A stretch of DNA of 64,000 nucleotides from Mesorhabditis belari. Taxonomy: Eukaryota; Nematoda; Chromadorea; Rhabditida; Rhabditidae. A program made the translations under genes and the position numbers. Numbering within the stretch: the first letter of the stretch is position 1; the number at the start of each line of letters is the position of its first letter. The notes beneath the pieces were generated by a model. The model was given only the letters and a program-made list of their open reading frames with translations. It was not told the DNA's origin and did not search any database. Below, in pieces: positions 47,001-58,544 of the stretch. Where the stretch lies: positions 186,001 through 250,000 of the forward strand of contig CAUEEP010000608.1 in the NCBI GenBank assembly GCA_958450365.1, given 5' to 3'.

Positions 47001-50000
47001 CTTGGTTTTCAGCCGAAGCCAAAGCCATTCAAGCAAAAGCCATTCAAGCCAAAGCCATTCAAGCCAAAGCCATTCAAGCAAAAACCATGCAAGCAAAAGC
47101 ACACAGATCTAGCCATTTCTAGTAAATTCAAGGGAAAGCACACTAGTAATTCGTGATACAGAGCAAATTAGTTTTAATAATGCCTATCGGACTAGTCTAC
47201 ATACAGTCATGGACAAAAGTCTTTTAACGTTGGTTTTTCGAAGTTTGTTTTTTGTATATCTGCCAAATCCGACCAATTTGCAAACGGTTAAAAGATTTAA
47301 AGAGTTTATTATCTCTAATTTTAACATTATAAAAAGATGGATTTAACAATTTATCAGGTGTCATAAACTTTTTAATAAAACAAAAATTGAGCCAAAAATT
47401 GATGGACAAAAGTCTTTTAACATGTGAGAAAAACATTATGAAAATCAATACTTAGTAGGTCCACCGCGAGCCGCAATTGCTGCTTGAATTCTCCTTGGCA
47501 TGCTGTCAACCAGATCACGTAGAATTTGGGGTCCAATAGTTGTCCAGACTCGACGGATGAAGTACCAAAGCTCCACTTTTGATCCGAATAGTTTCCCCTT
47601 CAATTTCGACTTCACAAACGCCCATAAGTTCTCGATTACATTCAAATCAAGACTATAGGGAGGAGCAGACACAAGTTGAACACGGTTTGCTTTGAACCAT
47701 CCTGGCACCAGAGCTGTTCCTCCATTGGCATTCCTCCAATCAATACTTAGTAGGTCCTCCGTATTAATTACTGCATGAATTCTCCTTGGCATGCTGTCAA
47801 CCAGCTCACGTAGAATTTGGGGTCCAATAGTTGTCCAGACTCGACGGATGAAGTACCAAGGCTCCACTTTTGATAAGCAATAAGCTCTTTAAATCTTTTA
47901 ACCGTTTGCAAATTGGTCGGATTTAGATCAAGATATACAAAGAACAAACTTCTAAAAACTAATGTTAAAAGACTTTTGTCCATGATTGTACATATGAAAG
48001 AGAACAAACAAGACTTTACGATCAGCTCCTATTTCAAGATATTTAATAAACTTTGGTTTCTAGTTTACTCAAGTCTACTCTAAAAGTCAAGAGTATTAAG
48101 AGTATTAAGAGTAAGTAATCAAGAGTAGTGTCTAGAGTAACTATCTGTAACCCAATCCTCACCTAACCCAGAACATTTCATCGATATCGTTCATCGTTGT
48201 GTACTTGGTGTCGGACCAGATCGAGCAGAAAAACGTTGTCAAATGCTCGGCGCCATAATAGACGAGATTGTTCGGGTCGAATTCTTTCGTGAAAGGCATC
48301 ATTGGAAAGGGGCGAATCTCGAGGAATCCCTTTAAAGAAATCATTTAGTCATAGACTAGATTCAAGTTAAAAACCACACAATTTCAAAAGTGAAACAAGT
48401 TTTGCTAGAGTTTAACAGACATTCAACAACTGATACTGCTTAGAGATCTTAGCATTTCCTTTTTGAAGAACTCATCTACTAGTGGCACCCATTTAGCGCA
48501 AATTCTATTGCGAGTTATTCTCTAAATGAGTTTCTAAACTTGTTTCAGAGATTGAAAGGTGGTCTGACAAGTTAGTCTGACAGCTGTTTACCCAGTTACT
48601 CCATTTTTCTCCCACATTCATATTATCGTTTTGTTTTTATCGTTTTCAATTGATTGTTTTAATTACCCAAGTTTCAGAGTTGTCAACCTGATGAAGAAAG
48701 AAGTTGATTTTCAATTACGCACATCATCAATAAGGAGTCACAAAGGATGAGCTCTAGTCAATTGCTGTAATCCTAACGTTATCGCAACATCTACCAGGGT
48801 TAATACATTGAAAATGGGCTACCCTGATAAAGCTCTTGGGGCTCTATCATTTCTACAAGTTTCGGAACGTTTCTGGGATGATTGACAACGTTGAATCGAT
48901 TAGCAATAGTTCAAAGCATCATTAAATAAGTTTATTGACAGTTATAAGGCTGATTTGTGCTAGCAAAATGAGTTTTTTTTCTTAGCCTGTTTATTTCATA
49001 CAACGGAAAAAGGGTAAAAGCTATCTGTTCCAATACTTTTCTCTTTCCTCACCTGTTCAATGTCATAAGTTCAATGGCTAACTTTCCTCACCTGTTCAAT
49101 GTAGTAATCAATGACTTTCTTGGCTGATGGAGACATCGAGTGAATGTGCATCAAAAGCTTGTTGCTTTTGTTTCTTCTCCACCATTCGAGTGAAAGGAAA
49201 AGTCGCGGCCAATCGTTGAACCTAAGCATTGAACTAAGTAGTTTAACTTCTTGTTGTTATTTATACGGTATTTTCTGTAATTGAGTCTCATCCCTCTAAT
49301 AGAAGCCTTCCTCTAATAGAGCCCCGCCCAAGCGTAAAATCACAAATCACACACACAGCAAATGTCATTCACAAAAAACTCGACAAGCATTTTAATGTTC
49401 TTTTTTGAGTTTTATAAAATAAACAAGTTGTTGCCTAAAACGATCGTTTATAACTTGCCAACCCAATAATTTTATAATGCTACGATGAGTGAAGTTTTTG
49501 ATGAGTTAGAGCTGTTTTGAATCCAGCGAGACAACGAGCTCGACAGACATTTTGAAGAAGATCGGGAGCTATTTAACGTCGATACGTTTAACGTCGTTTA
49601 ACTCACCGGTAGAAGAACCAGAAGATGATAGAACTATGGACACGGCGAGGAGGGATAAAAGAAAATGGAATCTATTGAGACAGAAACAGAACTTGTAGCT
49701 GTAAAGATGGACAAAGACGTTTTGGTCAAGACGTCGGCAGAACATTTTGGCATTGATTGAAAGTGTGTTTGATCCTATAGCAGACAAATGCCTGAGTTGG
49801 AAAAGCTTTACAGGAATAGGAAGCTTTACAGCATTACAGTTGCTTGTTGGCTTTGTATGTTTTGGATAATCGTTCGATAGTTGATCGTTCTTTTTTTGTT
49901 TTTTGTTGCTTTCGTTGATCGAATGCTTGAGGCAATAGTCCCATCCTTCTAGTAAATCCCATGTTGTTCAACTACAGGAAATACGGTAGCTAGTTAAATG

Positions 50001-53000
50001 CAATATCTTTCCATAACCCATACAACAGCCACTCACCAGTACAATGGAGCCACAATGCACGTGTTGATGTCGTCCTTATAACTTGTTGGTAATCGATGCA
50101 GCTTCACTTGAACGCTTTTTGACTTTCTCAAAATGTTTATCTGAAATTCCTATAAATATAAAACTTGATTTATAACAAGCCTTTTCAGGTACTTTTCCTC
50201 GATAGACTATTGAAGAAAGCTCCATTTCTTGTACAATACAACCACTTGAACCAGGACAACCAGCAGCTAAAAGATCACAAAATTTCTTTAACCAAAACAG
50301 ATTTAACAAAGCTTAGCTAAATTTGAACTGGTTTAACAAAGAAGCTTAAGAAACAAGGTAAATGATTCAGTTTAGATATCTAGATTTAGATATTGACTTA
50401 CTTCCAAGCACTTCAGCCCAGGCCAACGGTAACGGAGGATCCCCATCGCCCAAATCGATCATCACATCTTCTTTCTTTAAATCTTTACATAAAGCATTTA
50501 TCAAAATGCGAATCCTTGGTCCTTCTGGGTCTCTGAAATGAAAAAGTTTTTGCTGAACTTGCACAAGGCTGATTTTATTAAGATTTAGGTCTTGTGAGTG
50601 AGTGAACTTGAATGTCAAATTGTCAAATTGTCAATGTTAAATAGTGTCAAATTTTTCATGACTAACTCATGGTTATCTGCTCATACAGTGGTTCACAAAA
50701 GTAATACCCCATTGCCATTCAAAAGTATTTTTGCAAAATTCCTTCTGAAAACGTGTATTTAAAGTATATTTTTTTCTCTTATAAAATACTTTAGAAATTC
50801 TAGTTGTTAAATAGCTGGATTTTTTTTTGATTGAGATCAGTAAAATCAGTAAATTGTTAACCATACAATTTCAAATTTCAATCAAAAGATCGAGGTGGAA
50901 GAGTGCAATTACCCCTAAAATTAGCTCCACAAAAGTAATGCCCCATTGATCGTTTTCATGATTATTCTTTTTGTTTCTCCTTCTATGAACATTAAATGTA
51001 TTCTATTGTATTATTTAGATCTCTGACATCAAAAATCTTGACACTCCGAAGAAGCTCCAAATCGCTAAGGCCCGGAAAAATGGGATGCGGGAGAAGGATG
51101 TGGCCAACCTCTTCAATTGCTCGATATGGACAGTGCGCCGCATTTTTTCTCAATCAAAAGCTGGCAAAAATCTTCATCGAGGCCTCAAGAGTGATCGACG
51201 ACCAAACACAACCATAAAAGAAGACCGAGCCGTGATCCAAATGGTGAAAAACGATCCGAACAAAACATCAACCGCTGAAGCCAAATGGTGAGGGATCAAT
51301 TTAACAAGGTTGTAACACCGGAAACGATCAGACGACGATTAAATCAAGCTGAATTATATGCAAGAAGGGCTGCCCGTAAACCTCTGATGAAAAACAGCTC
51401 TTAACCTACTTGATGTACCGTATTTATTCTAATAGATTCGTAGCCTCCAATGGAAGCAATAACTATAAGTATTGGTAGACCGAACACCCTGAGTTTTAGG
51501 CCTTTAAAGATATACAGTGGTCCACAAAAGTAATGCCCCATTGCCATTCAAAAGTATTTGTTGCAAAATTCCTCCTGAAAACATGTATTTAAAATATATA
51601 TTTTTTTTTTTTTGAACTACTTTAGAAATTCTAGTTGTTAAACAACTGGATTTTTTTGATTGAGATCTTTCCAATCAAAAGATCGAGGTGGAAGAGTGCA
51701 ATTACCCCTAAAATTAGCTCCACAAAAGTAATGCCCCATTGATCGTTTTCATGATTATTCTTTTTGTTTCTCCTTCTATGAAAAATACCCTACTCTTTTT
51801 CTGAAATGTCGATTTTGCAAGATTTCCTTACAAAACATACTCTTGGATGGCAATGGGGCATTACTTTTGTGGACCACTGTAAGTACCGTAATAATTCTAA
51901 TAAAAGACCAGTCTCTAATAGAAGACCAGTCTCCAATAGAAGACCACCCCCTTGACCCCTTGAAATCGGGGCTTTTTAAAACTTCTGTTCAAGTAGAATG
52001 AAAGATTTGGGTCCAGATAGTAATATTTTAGCCCCGGCAGTAAAATTGGAGACGTAGTTTTTGAAAAAATTAAAAAATAACTTTTTGGAAAAATTTCATG
52101 TGGTCCCCTACATGGATTTTTTTGAAAGATTTTCTATGGAGTCCGGGCAAGAAAATAATTTCACTTTTAGACATGTTTTTGGCATGTTTTGGGGCAAGGG
52201 CTATCGTTTGAAATAGTTTTTAACTATTTTTAATTTTTTGATTCATGTGGGGGACCTTTACCTACTTTTTTGACTCACCAATTTTGGAGGGTTGAAAATT
52301 AGAAGACCATGGTCTTCTATTAGAATTATTACGGTATATCCAAAAGTTGACAGGACAACTTTTCACTAAATAAACATAGAAATTGTTTAAAAAAATCTGG
52401 TTGAGACAAGTCACGAGTCAAATTTCAGTCAAATTTGTCCGACTTGATGACTGTCAGTAAGGTATTGGGTTGGTGGAAAAGTCCTTTCGGATTTTTTGGG
52501 AGAGTACCTTAAATTTGTCCAATTTTGACGTTTTATAGCTCATCCTAAAGCTGAATTCAAGACGGATCGATTGGTAAAAACCGTTTTGAGATATTTCTTT
52601 TCTAAAAGTTTTTACAGCTATTTTAGTAAAGGGCGACAGAGCCAAAAAATGGCTGTTTTCACGTTTCGTTAGTTTTTCGTGCAGAAACCTAGGCTAAAAA
52701 CATGTTATTCGTGATCAGCGTCCAAAATGACCCCTAGACACAATTTTTCAGAATCTTAGCAAAAAATTTTTGACAAACATTGTCACCGGTGGAAGTCGAA
52801 CCAGCGATCCTCAGATCAATAGCCTTTTCCACCAACCCAATACTTTGTTGGAAAACATTTTGTATGCTAATGTATGAATGTAAATTGAATCCAACTCTTA
52901 TTATACTTTTAGAAATCATACAAATTGATTAATATTATCAGAGTTATATGCTGGCTCGCAAAAATCCTGAATTTAGTCGATTAATTTGACCTTCTTCGGG

Positions 53001-55882
53001 GTAGGCTAATTTCCGTAATTTTTTTTTTGCGTGAATCGCCATAACTTTCTTCTAAGTTGGTGAATCTTTATGATTTTAGTGTCATTTTGTTGCACTTATT
53101 GAGATCTACAAAATGAAACCAAAATCATAAAGATTAGTCCACTTAGAAGAAAGTTATGGCGAGTTGCGCAAAAAAAAATTGCTGAAAGCTAGATTTATCA
53201 TTTATTCATTAAAGAAAATCGAATTTAAATCTAAATTTCTATTCGAATAGAATCAATTTAAACTTTAGTCTCTACAATTTCTCTCTTCTTCTGTTCAATA
53301 AGTTTTTTCTGTCCTTTTTTCAATTAAAAATGTTCTATTGTCACTTTTTTTATGTTTACATAAATAAGGTATTCATATTTATTAACTTGCTTTTGGTTTT
53401 TGAATCGATTTGATTCAACGAGCCACTTTGAATCGCTACCTCGACTCGACTCGCGGCTAGACATGGGAAAATTCCGAGCCAAACCTAATTTTACCTTTGT
53501 TTTCTTGGTTGTTTCTTGGCCGATTGCTCTGAAATTTTGTCTACAGATAGAAATCCACATTTTCAGCTTGTAGACAAAATTTCAGAGCTATCAGCCAAGG
53601 AACGGCCGAGAAAACGAAGGTGGAATGAGGTTCGGCTAGCATTTTCCCATATCTATCAGAAAAGCCAACCTCAAATCGTAGAAGGCGTACCAGACAAACA
53701 ACTCATCACTCTTTAAAGATCCATCAGCCAATCGAAATCTCTTTGTGTTCATCGGCTCAAACATTCCATCGGTGCCCGATGAAAGAATCGAGTCTGTAAA
53801 GTTGAAAACGGATGTAAAAGCCCTTTTTTGATTAGCCTAGTCAGCTTGAAAGTCGTAAGCTCTAAATAGAGACTATAAATAGAGTTATAAAACGAGAAAC
53901 TCTTGTTTCAAACAAGACAAACTTCTGATTTTCCACATGAAATCGCTGGCCTGATTGACGACAGCTTGAGCCGCTTGATAGTGAGTTTCTTTCACAATCG
54001 ATCCATCATTTTTCACTCTCAACGCAAACACCAATAAAAACGTGGTAATAACTGTAAACCGAATACTTTTTGATTAAATTAGAGTAAACTAGAGTAAACT
54101 AGAGAACTAGAGCATCATGTTATATGCTAATGTGTAGACGATTCGTTTTCTATTGGATTGGTGAACTGAAAACTGCCGGCTATTGTCATATGTGACAGTT
54201 TGAGCACTTTCTTCAAAAGAAACCCATTTTGGTGTTAATGGAAAAGTTGTAGAGAATCAAAAATCAAGTTTATATGCAAATTCTCAGAACGATTGAAAAA
54301 CTGGTTTTCAAGAAATGCCAAATTTACACAAGAGAAATGCCAAATTTTCACAAGACTTGCATTTTAAGCGGATCTACTAAGTGTATCTTTTTGGAAATTT
54401 GGCTATAAGCCCAATTTTTGATTCTCTACAACTTTTTTTATTGACACCAAAATGGGTTTCTTTTGAAGAAAGTGCTCAAACTGGGACATCTCCAGTCCTC
54501 CATTTTTGAGTCCCACACTTGTCTCACACACAAACCAAAATCCTACTACGAAAGAGGAATCCGCAAATTGGTTGTAAAATGGACAGAAGTCGTCAATAAT
54601 AATGGAAATTATTTCGAATGAATTGATGGTTTTATGTTGAATAAATTTTAGTTCAAAATCCCGCAGTTTTCAATTCACGAACCAACCGAAAGTGACCCCA
54701 GGCCCGATTTGCACCAGAAGAAGTTTATGCTCTGCGTTTTCTGGGATATGGAGGGAGTGGTGTACTGGGAGTCGCTGGATAGCAAGACGACCGTTAATGC
54801 AATCAAATACAGTGAACAGTTGGGAAAGGTGAATGAATCCCTAAAGAAGAATAGGCCCTCCAAGTCAAAGATCGTTCTCATCCACGACAATGTTTCAAAG
54901 CTGACTCGCTCTAAAATAAATAGCCTTGTTTGGGCACTTTTGGCGCATTCCCCATACAGTCCGGACTTACTATTTATTCTGGATCATGAGTAATGAGCTT
55001 GCGGGAGAACACTTCGATTCGGAAGAAGCAATCAAAAATTGACTTTGAAAGTTTTTCGATTCAAAACCAAAATCCTACTACGAAAGAGGAATCCGCAAAT
55101 TGCCTGTAAAATGGGCAGAAGTCGTCAATAATAATGGAAATTATTTCGAATGAATTGATGGTTTTATGTTGAATAAATTTTAGTTCAAAGTCCCGCAGTT
55201 TTCAATTCACGAACCCAATAGAACATTTGATTCGCGCCCCGCCCTTTTGCCATTGGCAATCCAACTTTAAACTCAAATTTCTCGGTCTTGGGCTTTTCAA
55301 TTTAAATAGTTTTTATACCAATCGATAGAGAAATACTTAGCGCATCTAATGATACCAAGAATATTTAAATTGACCAGCTTAACACCAAGATATTGTTGGA
55401 CTGCCAATGGCAAAGGACTGCCAATGGCAAAGGGGTGGGTCGTGTATCAAATGCTCGTTAACCTTTTTAAAATGTCAAAAAACGGTGTATAATCAAAATG
55501 AGTCGTTCAAAATGCGTAATATTCTAATAAACACACACAAACCAAAATCCTACTACGAAAGAGGAATCCGCAAATTGCCTGTAAAATGGGCAGAAGTCGT
55601 CAATAATAATGGAAATTATTTGGAATGAATTGATCGTTTTTTTTTGAATAAAGTTTAGTTCAAAGTCCGGCAGTTTTCAATTGACCAACCTAATAGCATT
55701 AACATTCAGGATGTTGTTTAATTTGCATGAGAAAACGAGCCGAAATTCGTTACAATCGTTAATTTAATAGTTTAATAGTTTGGATAAGTGATTATTCAAA
55801 CTATTTCTTTAACAAAAGCCCTACTGAAGATGAGCAACACTTTTCGAGTTGACCATTGTATTCCGCGGAATGCATTGTGCAT
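44076..55882 (-). CDS. GT92 (DUF23) family glycosyltransferase, type II membrane protein
   Basis: GT92 enzymes transfer sugars, for example galactose to core fucose, in the Golgi. Thirteen exons: 55882-55825, 54051-53923, 53793-53670, 50532-50402, 50266-50193, 50140-50037, 49221-49092, 48329-48163, 46527-46394, 46337-46257, 44643-44548, 44485-44376 and 44205-44076; about 488 residues, normal for the family. Exons 1-2 give a signal anchor (KVLLIFIITTFLLVF). Family marks in order: WYAFYDLR, CIVAPLYW, the LMHIHSMSP block, GFLEIRPFP, the metal-binding NDIDE motif, IHGM and VMLHMR. All phases match except exon 8 to exon 9, which is out by one base: a frameshift or a missed small exon. The introns of 1.5-3.1 kb are filled with transposons. 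It may still be functional. Confidence 0.82.
44735..45660 (+). mobile_element. Tc3-like transposase fragment, three tandem partial copies
   Basis: Units of about 375-420 bases repeat head to tail (starting near 44745, 45120 and 45540). Each has a piece of the catalytic end (SRDWLNNNNIATLDWPA; the first also LNLNPIENLWELLV). In the first two it is followed by an earlier transposase part (DGVDYYWRDLP, FGGGSVMV). The order is circularly permuted with respect to a normal transposase, as expected when one internally deleted copy is multiplied in tandem. It lies in the GT92 intron between exons 10 and 11. Confidence 0.72.
45650..46095. repeat. 61-base satellite and inverted partner of 35.4-35.7 kb
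   Basis: Five units of about 61 bases (CTTCAATCGATCTGTTTGGC...CTTCAAAACCTCATCA). The array and its right flank (to 46095) match 35440-35700 in reverse orientation, where two units remain. Confidence 0.88.
46640..47160. other. Promoter-like / possible solo LTR sequence
   Basis: A strong GTATAAAAGGA at about 46811-46821 and an AATAAA at about 46993 lie about 180 bases apart without an ORF between, an arrangement seen in LTRs. Terminal TG/CA ends and target duplication could not be established. 47030-47110 has five copies of AAAGCCATTCAAGC. The segment lies in a GT92 intron. Confidence 0.25.
47214..47988 (-). mobile_element. Tc1-like element with duplicated 3' part
   Basis: Long inverted ends of about 100 bases (CAGTCATGGACAAAAGTCTT...) are bounded by TA. 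The minus strand encodes Tc1 DD34E C-terminal code: SLDLNVIENLW, then RRVWTTIGPQILRDLVDSMP and ARGGPTKY. The block RRVWTTIGPQILR occurs twice, so the missing 5' half is replaced by a copy of the 3' end. It lies in the GT92 intron between exons 8 and 9. Confidence 0.87.
49255..49475. repeat. MITE and mariner end fragments
   Basis: A CGGTATTTTCTGTAATTGAG / CTCTAATAGAAG piece related to the 51884 MITE (49267-49345), followed by an end TTATAACTTGCCAACCCAAT (49449-49470) like those at 27087 and 27849. It lies in the GT92 intron between exons 6 and 7. Confidence 0.6.
50686..51879 (+). mobile_element. Tc1-like element, composite of two copies
   Basis: Ends CAGTGGTTCACAAAAGTAAT (50686) and inverse (to 51879), TA on both sides. 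A second left end at 51515 means a full-length-derived copy is followed by a short copy (51515-51879). An internal block (AAAGATCGAGGTGGAAGAGT...) is shared. Plus-strand code includes the HTH part REKDVANLFNCSIWTVRRIF, then MVKNDPNKTSTAEAKW and a stop. In another frame it continues VTPETIRRRLNQAELYARRA. The catalytic part is absent. It lies in GT92 intron 3. Confidence 0.87.
51884..52336. mobile_element. MITE with TACCGTAATAATTCTAATA ends
   Basis: Inverted ends (51884-51905 and 52316-52336) extend inwards as TAGAAGACCA repeats, left in tandem and right inverted. About 450 bases, no ORF, directly abutting the Tc1-like composite. Confidence 0.8.
52465..52840. mobile_element. mariner-type MITE family F with tRNA-like end
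   Basis: Ends TTGGGTTGGTGGAAAAG and inverse, TA on both sides. Near the right end on the minus strand a B-box-like GGTTCGACTTCC sits about 50 bases after GGTTGGTGGAAAAGG. This may be chance. It lies in GT92 intron 3. Confidence 0.72.
53030..53165. repeat. Small foldback
   Basis: Arms of about 55 bases (TCGCCATAACTTTCTTCTAA... and inverse). A second short palindrome (GCTCTGAAATTTTGTCTACA) is at 53525-53545 and 53567-53590. Both lie in GT92 intron 3. Confidence 0.75.
54153..55218 (+). mobile_element. mariner family B, larger remnant
   Basis: Outer ends as in 7222-7741, TA on both sides. The left half (54153-54684) is a whole MITE-like copy with the internal inverted repeat. It abuts a transposase fragment (54700-55000) reading FMLCVFWDMEGVVYW, IHDN and YSPDL, then the 3' end KPKSYYERGIRKLPVKWAEV (55060-55218). 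The catalytic region is incomplete. It lies in GT92 intron 1. Confidence 0.85.
55530..55698 (+). mobile_element. mariner family B solo 3' end
   Basis: About 165 bases with the transposase C-terminus (KPKSYYERGIRKLPVKWAEV...) and terminal repeat only, in GT92 intron 1. A copy of ATTGTTGG-type unique flank and CTGCCAATGGCAAAG is duplicated just upstream (55400-55430). Confidence 0.8.
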
Positions 55883-56412
55883 TGTTTTTTTGCGAACAGC
55901 GTCTGGAATTGAAATTTCTTGCAAATGTGAACAAATTTACAAACAAAAACAACAATTACTTAATAATTTATGAAACAAAAGCCAACATTCTCTCTTAGTT
56001 TCATTCGGAAAACGTTTGAAGAAGTAATAACATCTCAAATTGTGAAATTTAAGGTTAAAATTGCAGTCATATCTACATTTACAAAATAAAAAATGAGAAA
56101 TTTGACTTTAAAATACATAATTTTTTAAGTAAATCACTGAAAAAAGGCTAACTAAAAGAGGGAAATTCGATTTTCATTAGCTTTACTAAAATCAGACGCA
56201 TTTTCAAATTTCTCCAATTGTCTCCAATGAATGAGTGGACGGCGCTTCAGCTACACACCTGGCCTGAAAAGTAAACAAAAAATAAACGATTGAGGTGAGA
56301 TGCGACACCTTTTCAAGACTCTTCTCTTTTTGTTTTGAATTTGAAATTGTTTTGAATGAAACAAAATGAAATTTGGTAACACAAAGTCGATGTTTTCTGC
56401 TTAGAAGGGAAA

Positions 56413-56608
56413 GGCATAGAGTCAAGCTCGAGTCAAGCTCGAGTCAAGCTCGAGTCAAGCTCGAGTCAAGCTCGAGTCAAGCTCGAGTCAAGCTCGAGTC
56501 AAGCTCGAGTCAAGCTCGAGTCAAGCTCGAGTCAAGCTCGAGTCAAGCTCGAGTCAAGCTCGAGTCAAGCTCGAGTCAAGCTCGAGTCAAGCTCGAGTCA
56601 AGTCAAGA
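56413..56608. repeat. 11-base minisatellite (GAGTCAAGCTC)
   Basis: About 17 perfect tandem copies of GAGTCAAGCTC (palindromic GAGCTTGACTC on the other strand), followed by degenerate copies. Confidence 0.95.
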
Positions 56609-56736
56609 CTTACAAGGCATTGAGTCAAGCTCGAGACCAAGTTCATCTCTTCAAGTAGGGATCTTGAATCCGTTTTTAGTTTTTGCTAAACGATTCGCAG
56701 ATATCTTTAATCTTTATGAAGAGGCCACACGCTGCC

Positions 56737-56816
56737 TTTTGTAGTCAAGTGGATAGTCTGCTAGACTACCGAACAGATTGCATTTTTGTCCCCAAGTTCG
56801 AGTCCTACTCTCGTCA
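56737..56816 (+). repeat. tRNA-like element, copy 1
   Basis: TAGTCAAGTGG matches a pol III A box, and AGTTCGAGTCC, about 50 bases on, matches a B box with one change. A T-rich tail follows. The arms do not pair well enough for a working tRNA. Confidence 0.55.
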
Positions 56817-56947
56817 AACTTTTTGACTTTTTTGACTTTTTAAAAAACTGTTTCCTTACGTCTTTGCATTGAATTATTGACTCGAATTTTATCCAACGCT
56901 TTCTGCAACTTTAACAAATTAACAAAACTTTAACAATTAACAACTTC

Positions 56948-57035
56948 GATAGTCTAGTGGATAGTCTGATAGACTACCAAATCCGTTGCATATTTGTCCC
57001 CAAGTTCGCGTCCCACTCTCGTCAAACTCTTATTG
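56948..57035 (+). repeat. tRNA-like element, copy 2
   Basis: Close copy of 56737-56816 (TAGTCTAGTGGATAGTCTG, then AAGTTCGCGTCCCACTCTC) with the same T-rich tail and downstream CTTTGCATTGAAT-like DNA. The pair forms a tandem repeat of about 200 bases. Confidence 0.55.
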
Positions 57036-57094
57036 CTTTTTTTAAAAAAACTTTTCCTACGTATTTGCATTGAATATTAGAGTTGAATTTTAGC

Positions 57095-58125
57095 TTTAGA
57101 AAGCCAATATGCACTTGAAATCAATAACTAATAAAAGATCAATAAGTAGTTGAACTTTTTTGAGGTTGAAACACCTTTCTGGCTCAATTTTGATCAATTT
57201 TAAATTGAATTTAACACATTGCTAACACCAAATCGTATAATTTGTTGTATTTAAATCATTGAAAATCCTAACTTTTAAGTCTTTTTAAGTCTTTTTTCTC
57301 ACAAATCGTTGATCTTTGCTGAAAAAGTGTCACTAAGAAACAAAAAAAACTCAGAAAAGCTCAAAAATACAATGGAAACGGGTCGACTAACGTCATTTCG
57401 TTTAGCTCATTTCATTTGGAATTCGAAAAATGAATGAACTAACATCGTTAGGGATTTGAGAAGAGTTTAGCCTCATTTAAACAACTTTAAGACAAAGTTC
57501 AAGTTTGAGATTTGATCAAAACTAGAAGCTACTTGCTAGAACTCAAAACTAGAAGCTACTAGAAGCTACTAGCTACTTGAAAACTTTGAAGCCCATTACT
57601 CAAATTTGAGGCATTAATCCCAAGACTTTGCGAAAGTATCTTGAATTTTGAAACGCTTCCCGGGTTTCATTTTGTTTATTTTTATTTTGTTATCAATTCT
57701 TCACTTTCTAGCAGTTCAAATACGTAAAACCGTGAAATCGTGAAAATGTTTTCAACTTCGAGAAATTGCACTTATTCAAAGTCTCTAAAAGAATTCTATC
57801 GAAGACTTCATCGCCTCTAGACGCCTCTAGACTGACTTTTTGCCACAAGGATCTAAAAGCTGGCTACTCGTTGGCAAAAGTGTAGTGATTCTAACGGTTG
57901 TTACCGTATTCTCTCTAATAGTAGTGCACCCTGAGCGTTGCCTAAATTGCTCGAAATCTCGAGAACCGCTTATCAGAACCTATCGATGTGGGGTCGGAAA
58001 ATGTAGCTGACGATGGGATCTAGTGGGGGATTAGAGTGTTGAGCTTCTGCGAAAGCTTGGTAACCGTAAAATAGTCATCAACTCGGCTCGCTGGGATGCA
58101 CTCAGATTAGAGAGAATACGGTAAT
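57095..58125. repeat. Segmental duplication, copy 2 (inverted)
   Basis: Reverse-complement match to parts of 5782-7900, ending in a complete M1 MITE (57904-58122, ends TACCGTATTCTCTCTAATAG and inverse). Confidence 0.8.
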
Positions 58126-58317
58126 CGAGAGGTAAATCTGTCAAAATCTTGCGTTTAGATAAGATCTTCGGTTCTAGAGCTAGAATTAGTACAATTTTTG
58201 TCTCATTTAATCTAAAATAAACCCTATTTTCTAATCAAAGCCAATATCGAATAGAAAAAACAATACACAAGCACAATCCTTAAGCCCTAAATTTAGGGAA
58301 GAAAAGAAACCCATACA

Positions 58318-58541
58318 CCGTATTCTCTATAATAGTAGTGCACCATGAGCGTCGCCTAAATTCCTCGAAATCTCGAAAAGCGCTTATCAGAACCTATCGA
58401 TGTGGGGTCGGAAAATGTAGCTGGCGATCAGATCTATTGAGGGATTAGAGTGTTGAGCTTCTGGGAAAACTTTGAAAGCCGTAAAATAGTCATCAACTCG
58501 GCTCTCTGGGGTGCATTACTATTAGAGAGAATACGGTATAT
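58318..58541. mobile_element. MITE family M1, second intact copy
   Basis: 224 bases with ends TACCGTATTCTCTATAATAG and inverse. Body about 90% like 57904-58122 by eye. Confidence 0.88.
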
Positions 58542-58544
58542 ATA

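Noticed and set aside
46801..47005. Independent promoter and gene at the TATAAAAGG site
   Set aside because: No ORF or exon follows; kept only as a possible LTR remnant.
50101..50200. Frameshift in GT92 exon 5
   Set aside because: A 52-base intron (50192-50141, GTACCT...TTTCAG) joins YRGK to INILRKSK in phase.
56373..56744. Plus-strand frame of 123 codons with VKLESSSSQAR repeats
   Set aside because: Reads the 11-base satellite; no gene context.
56737..57035. Functional tRNA genes
   Set aside because: A and B boxes are present but acceptor and T stems do not pair properly; treated as tRNA-derived repeats.
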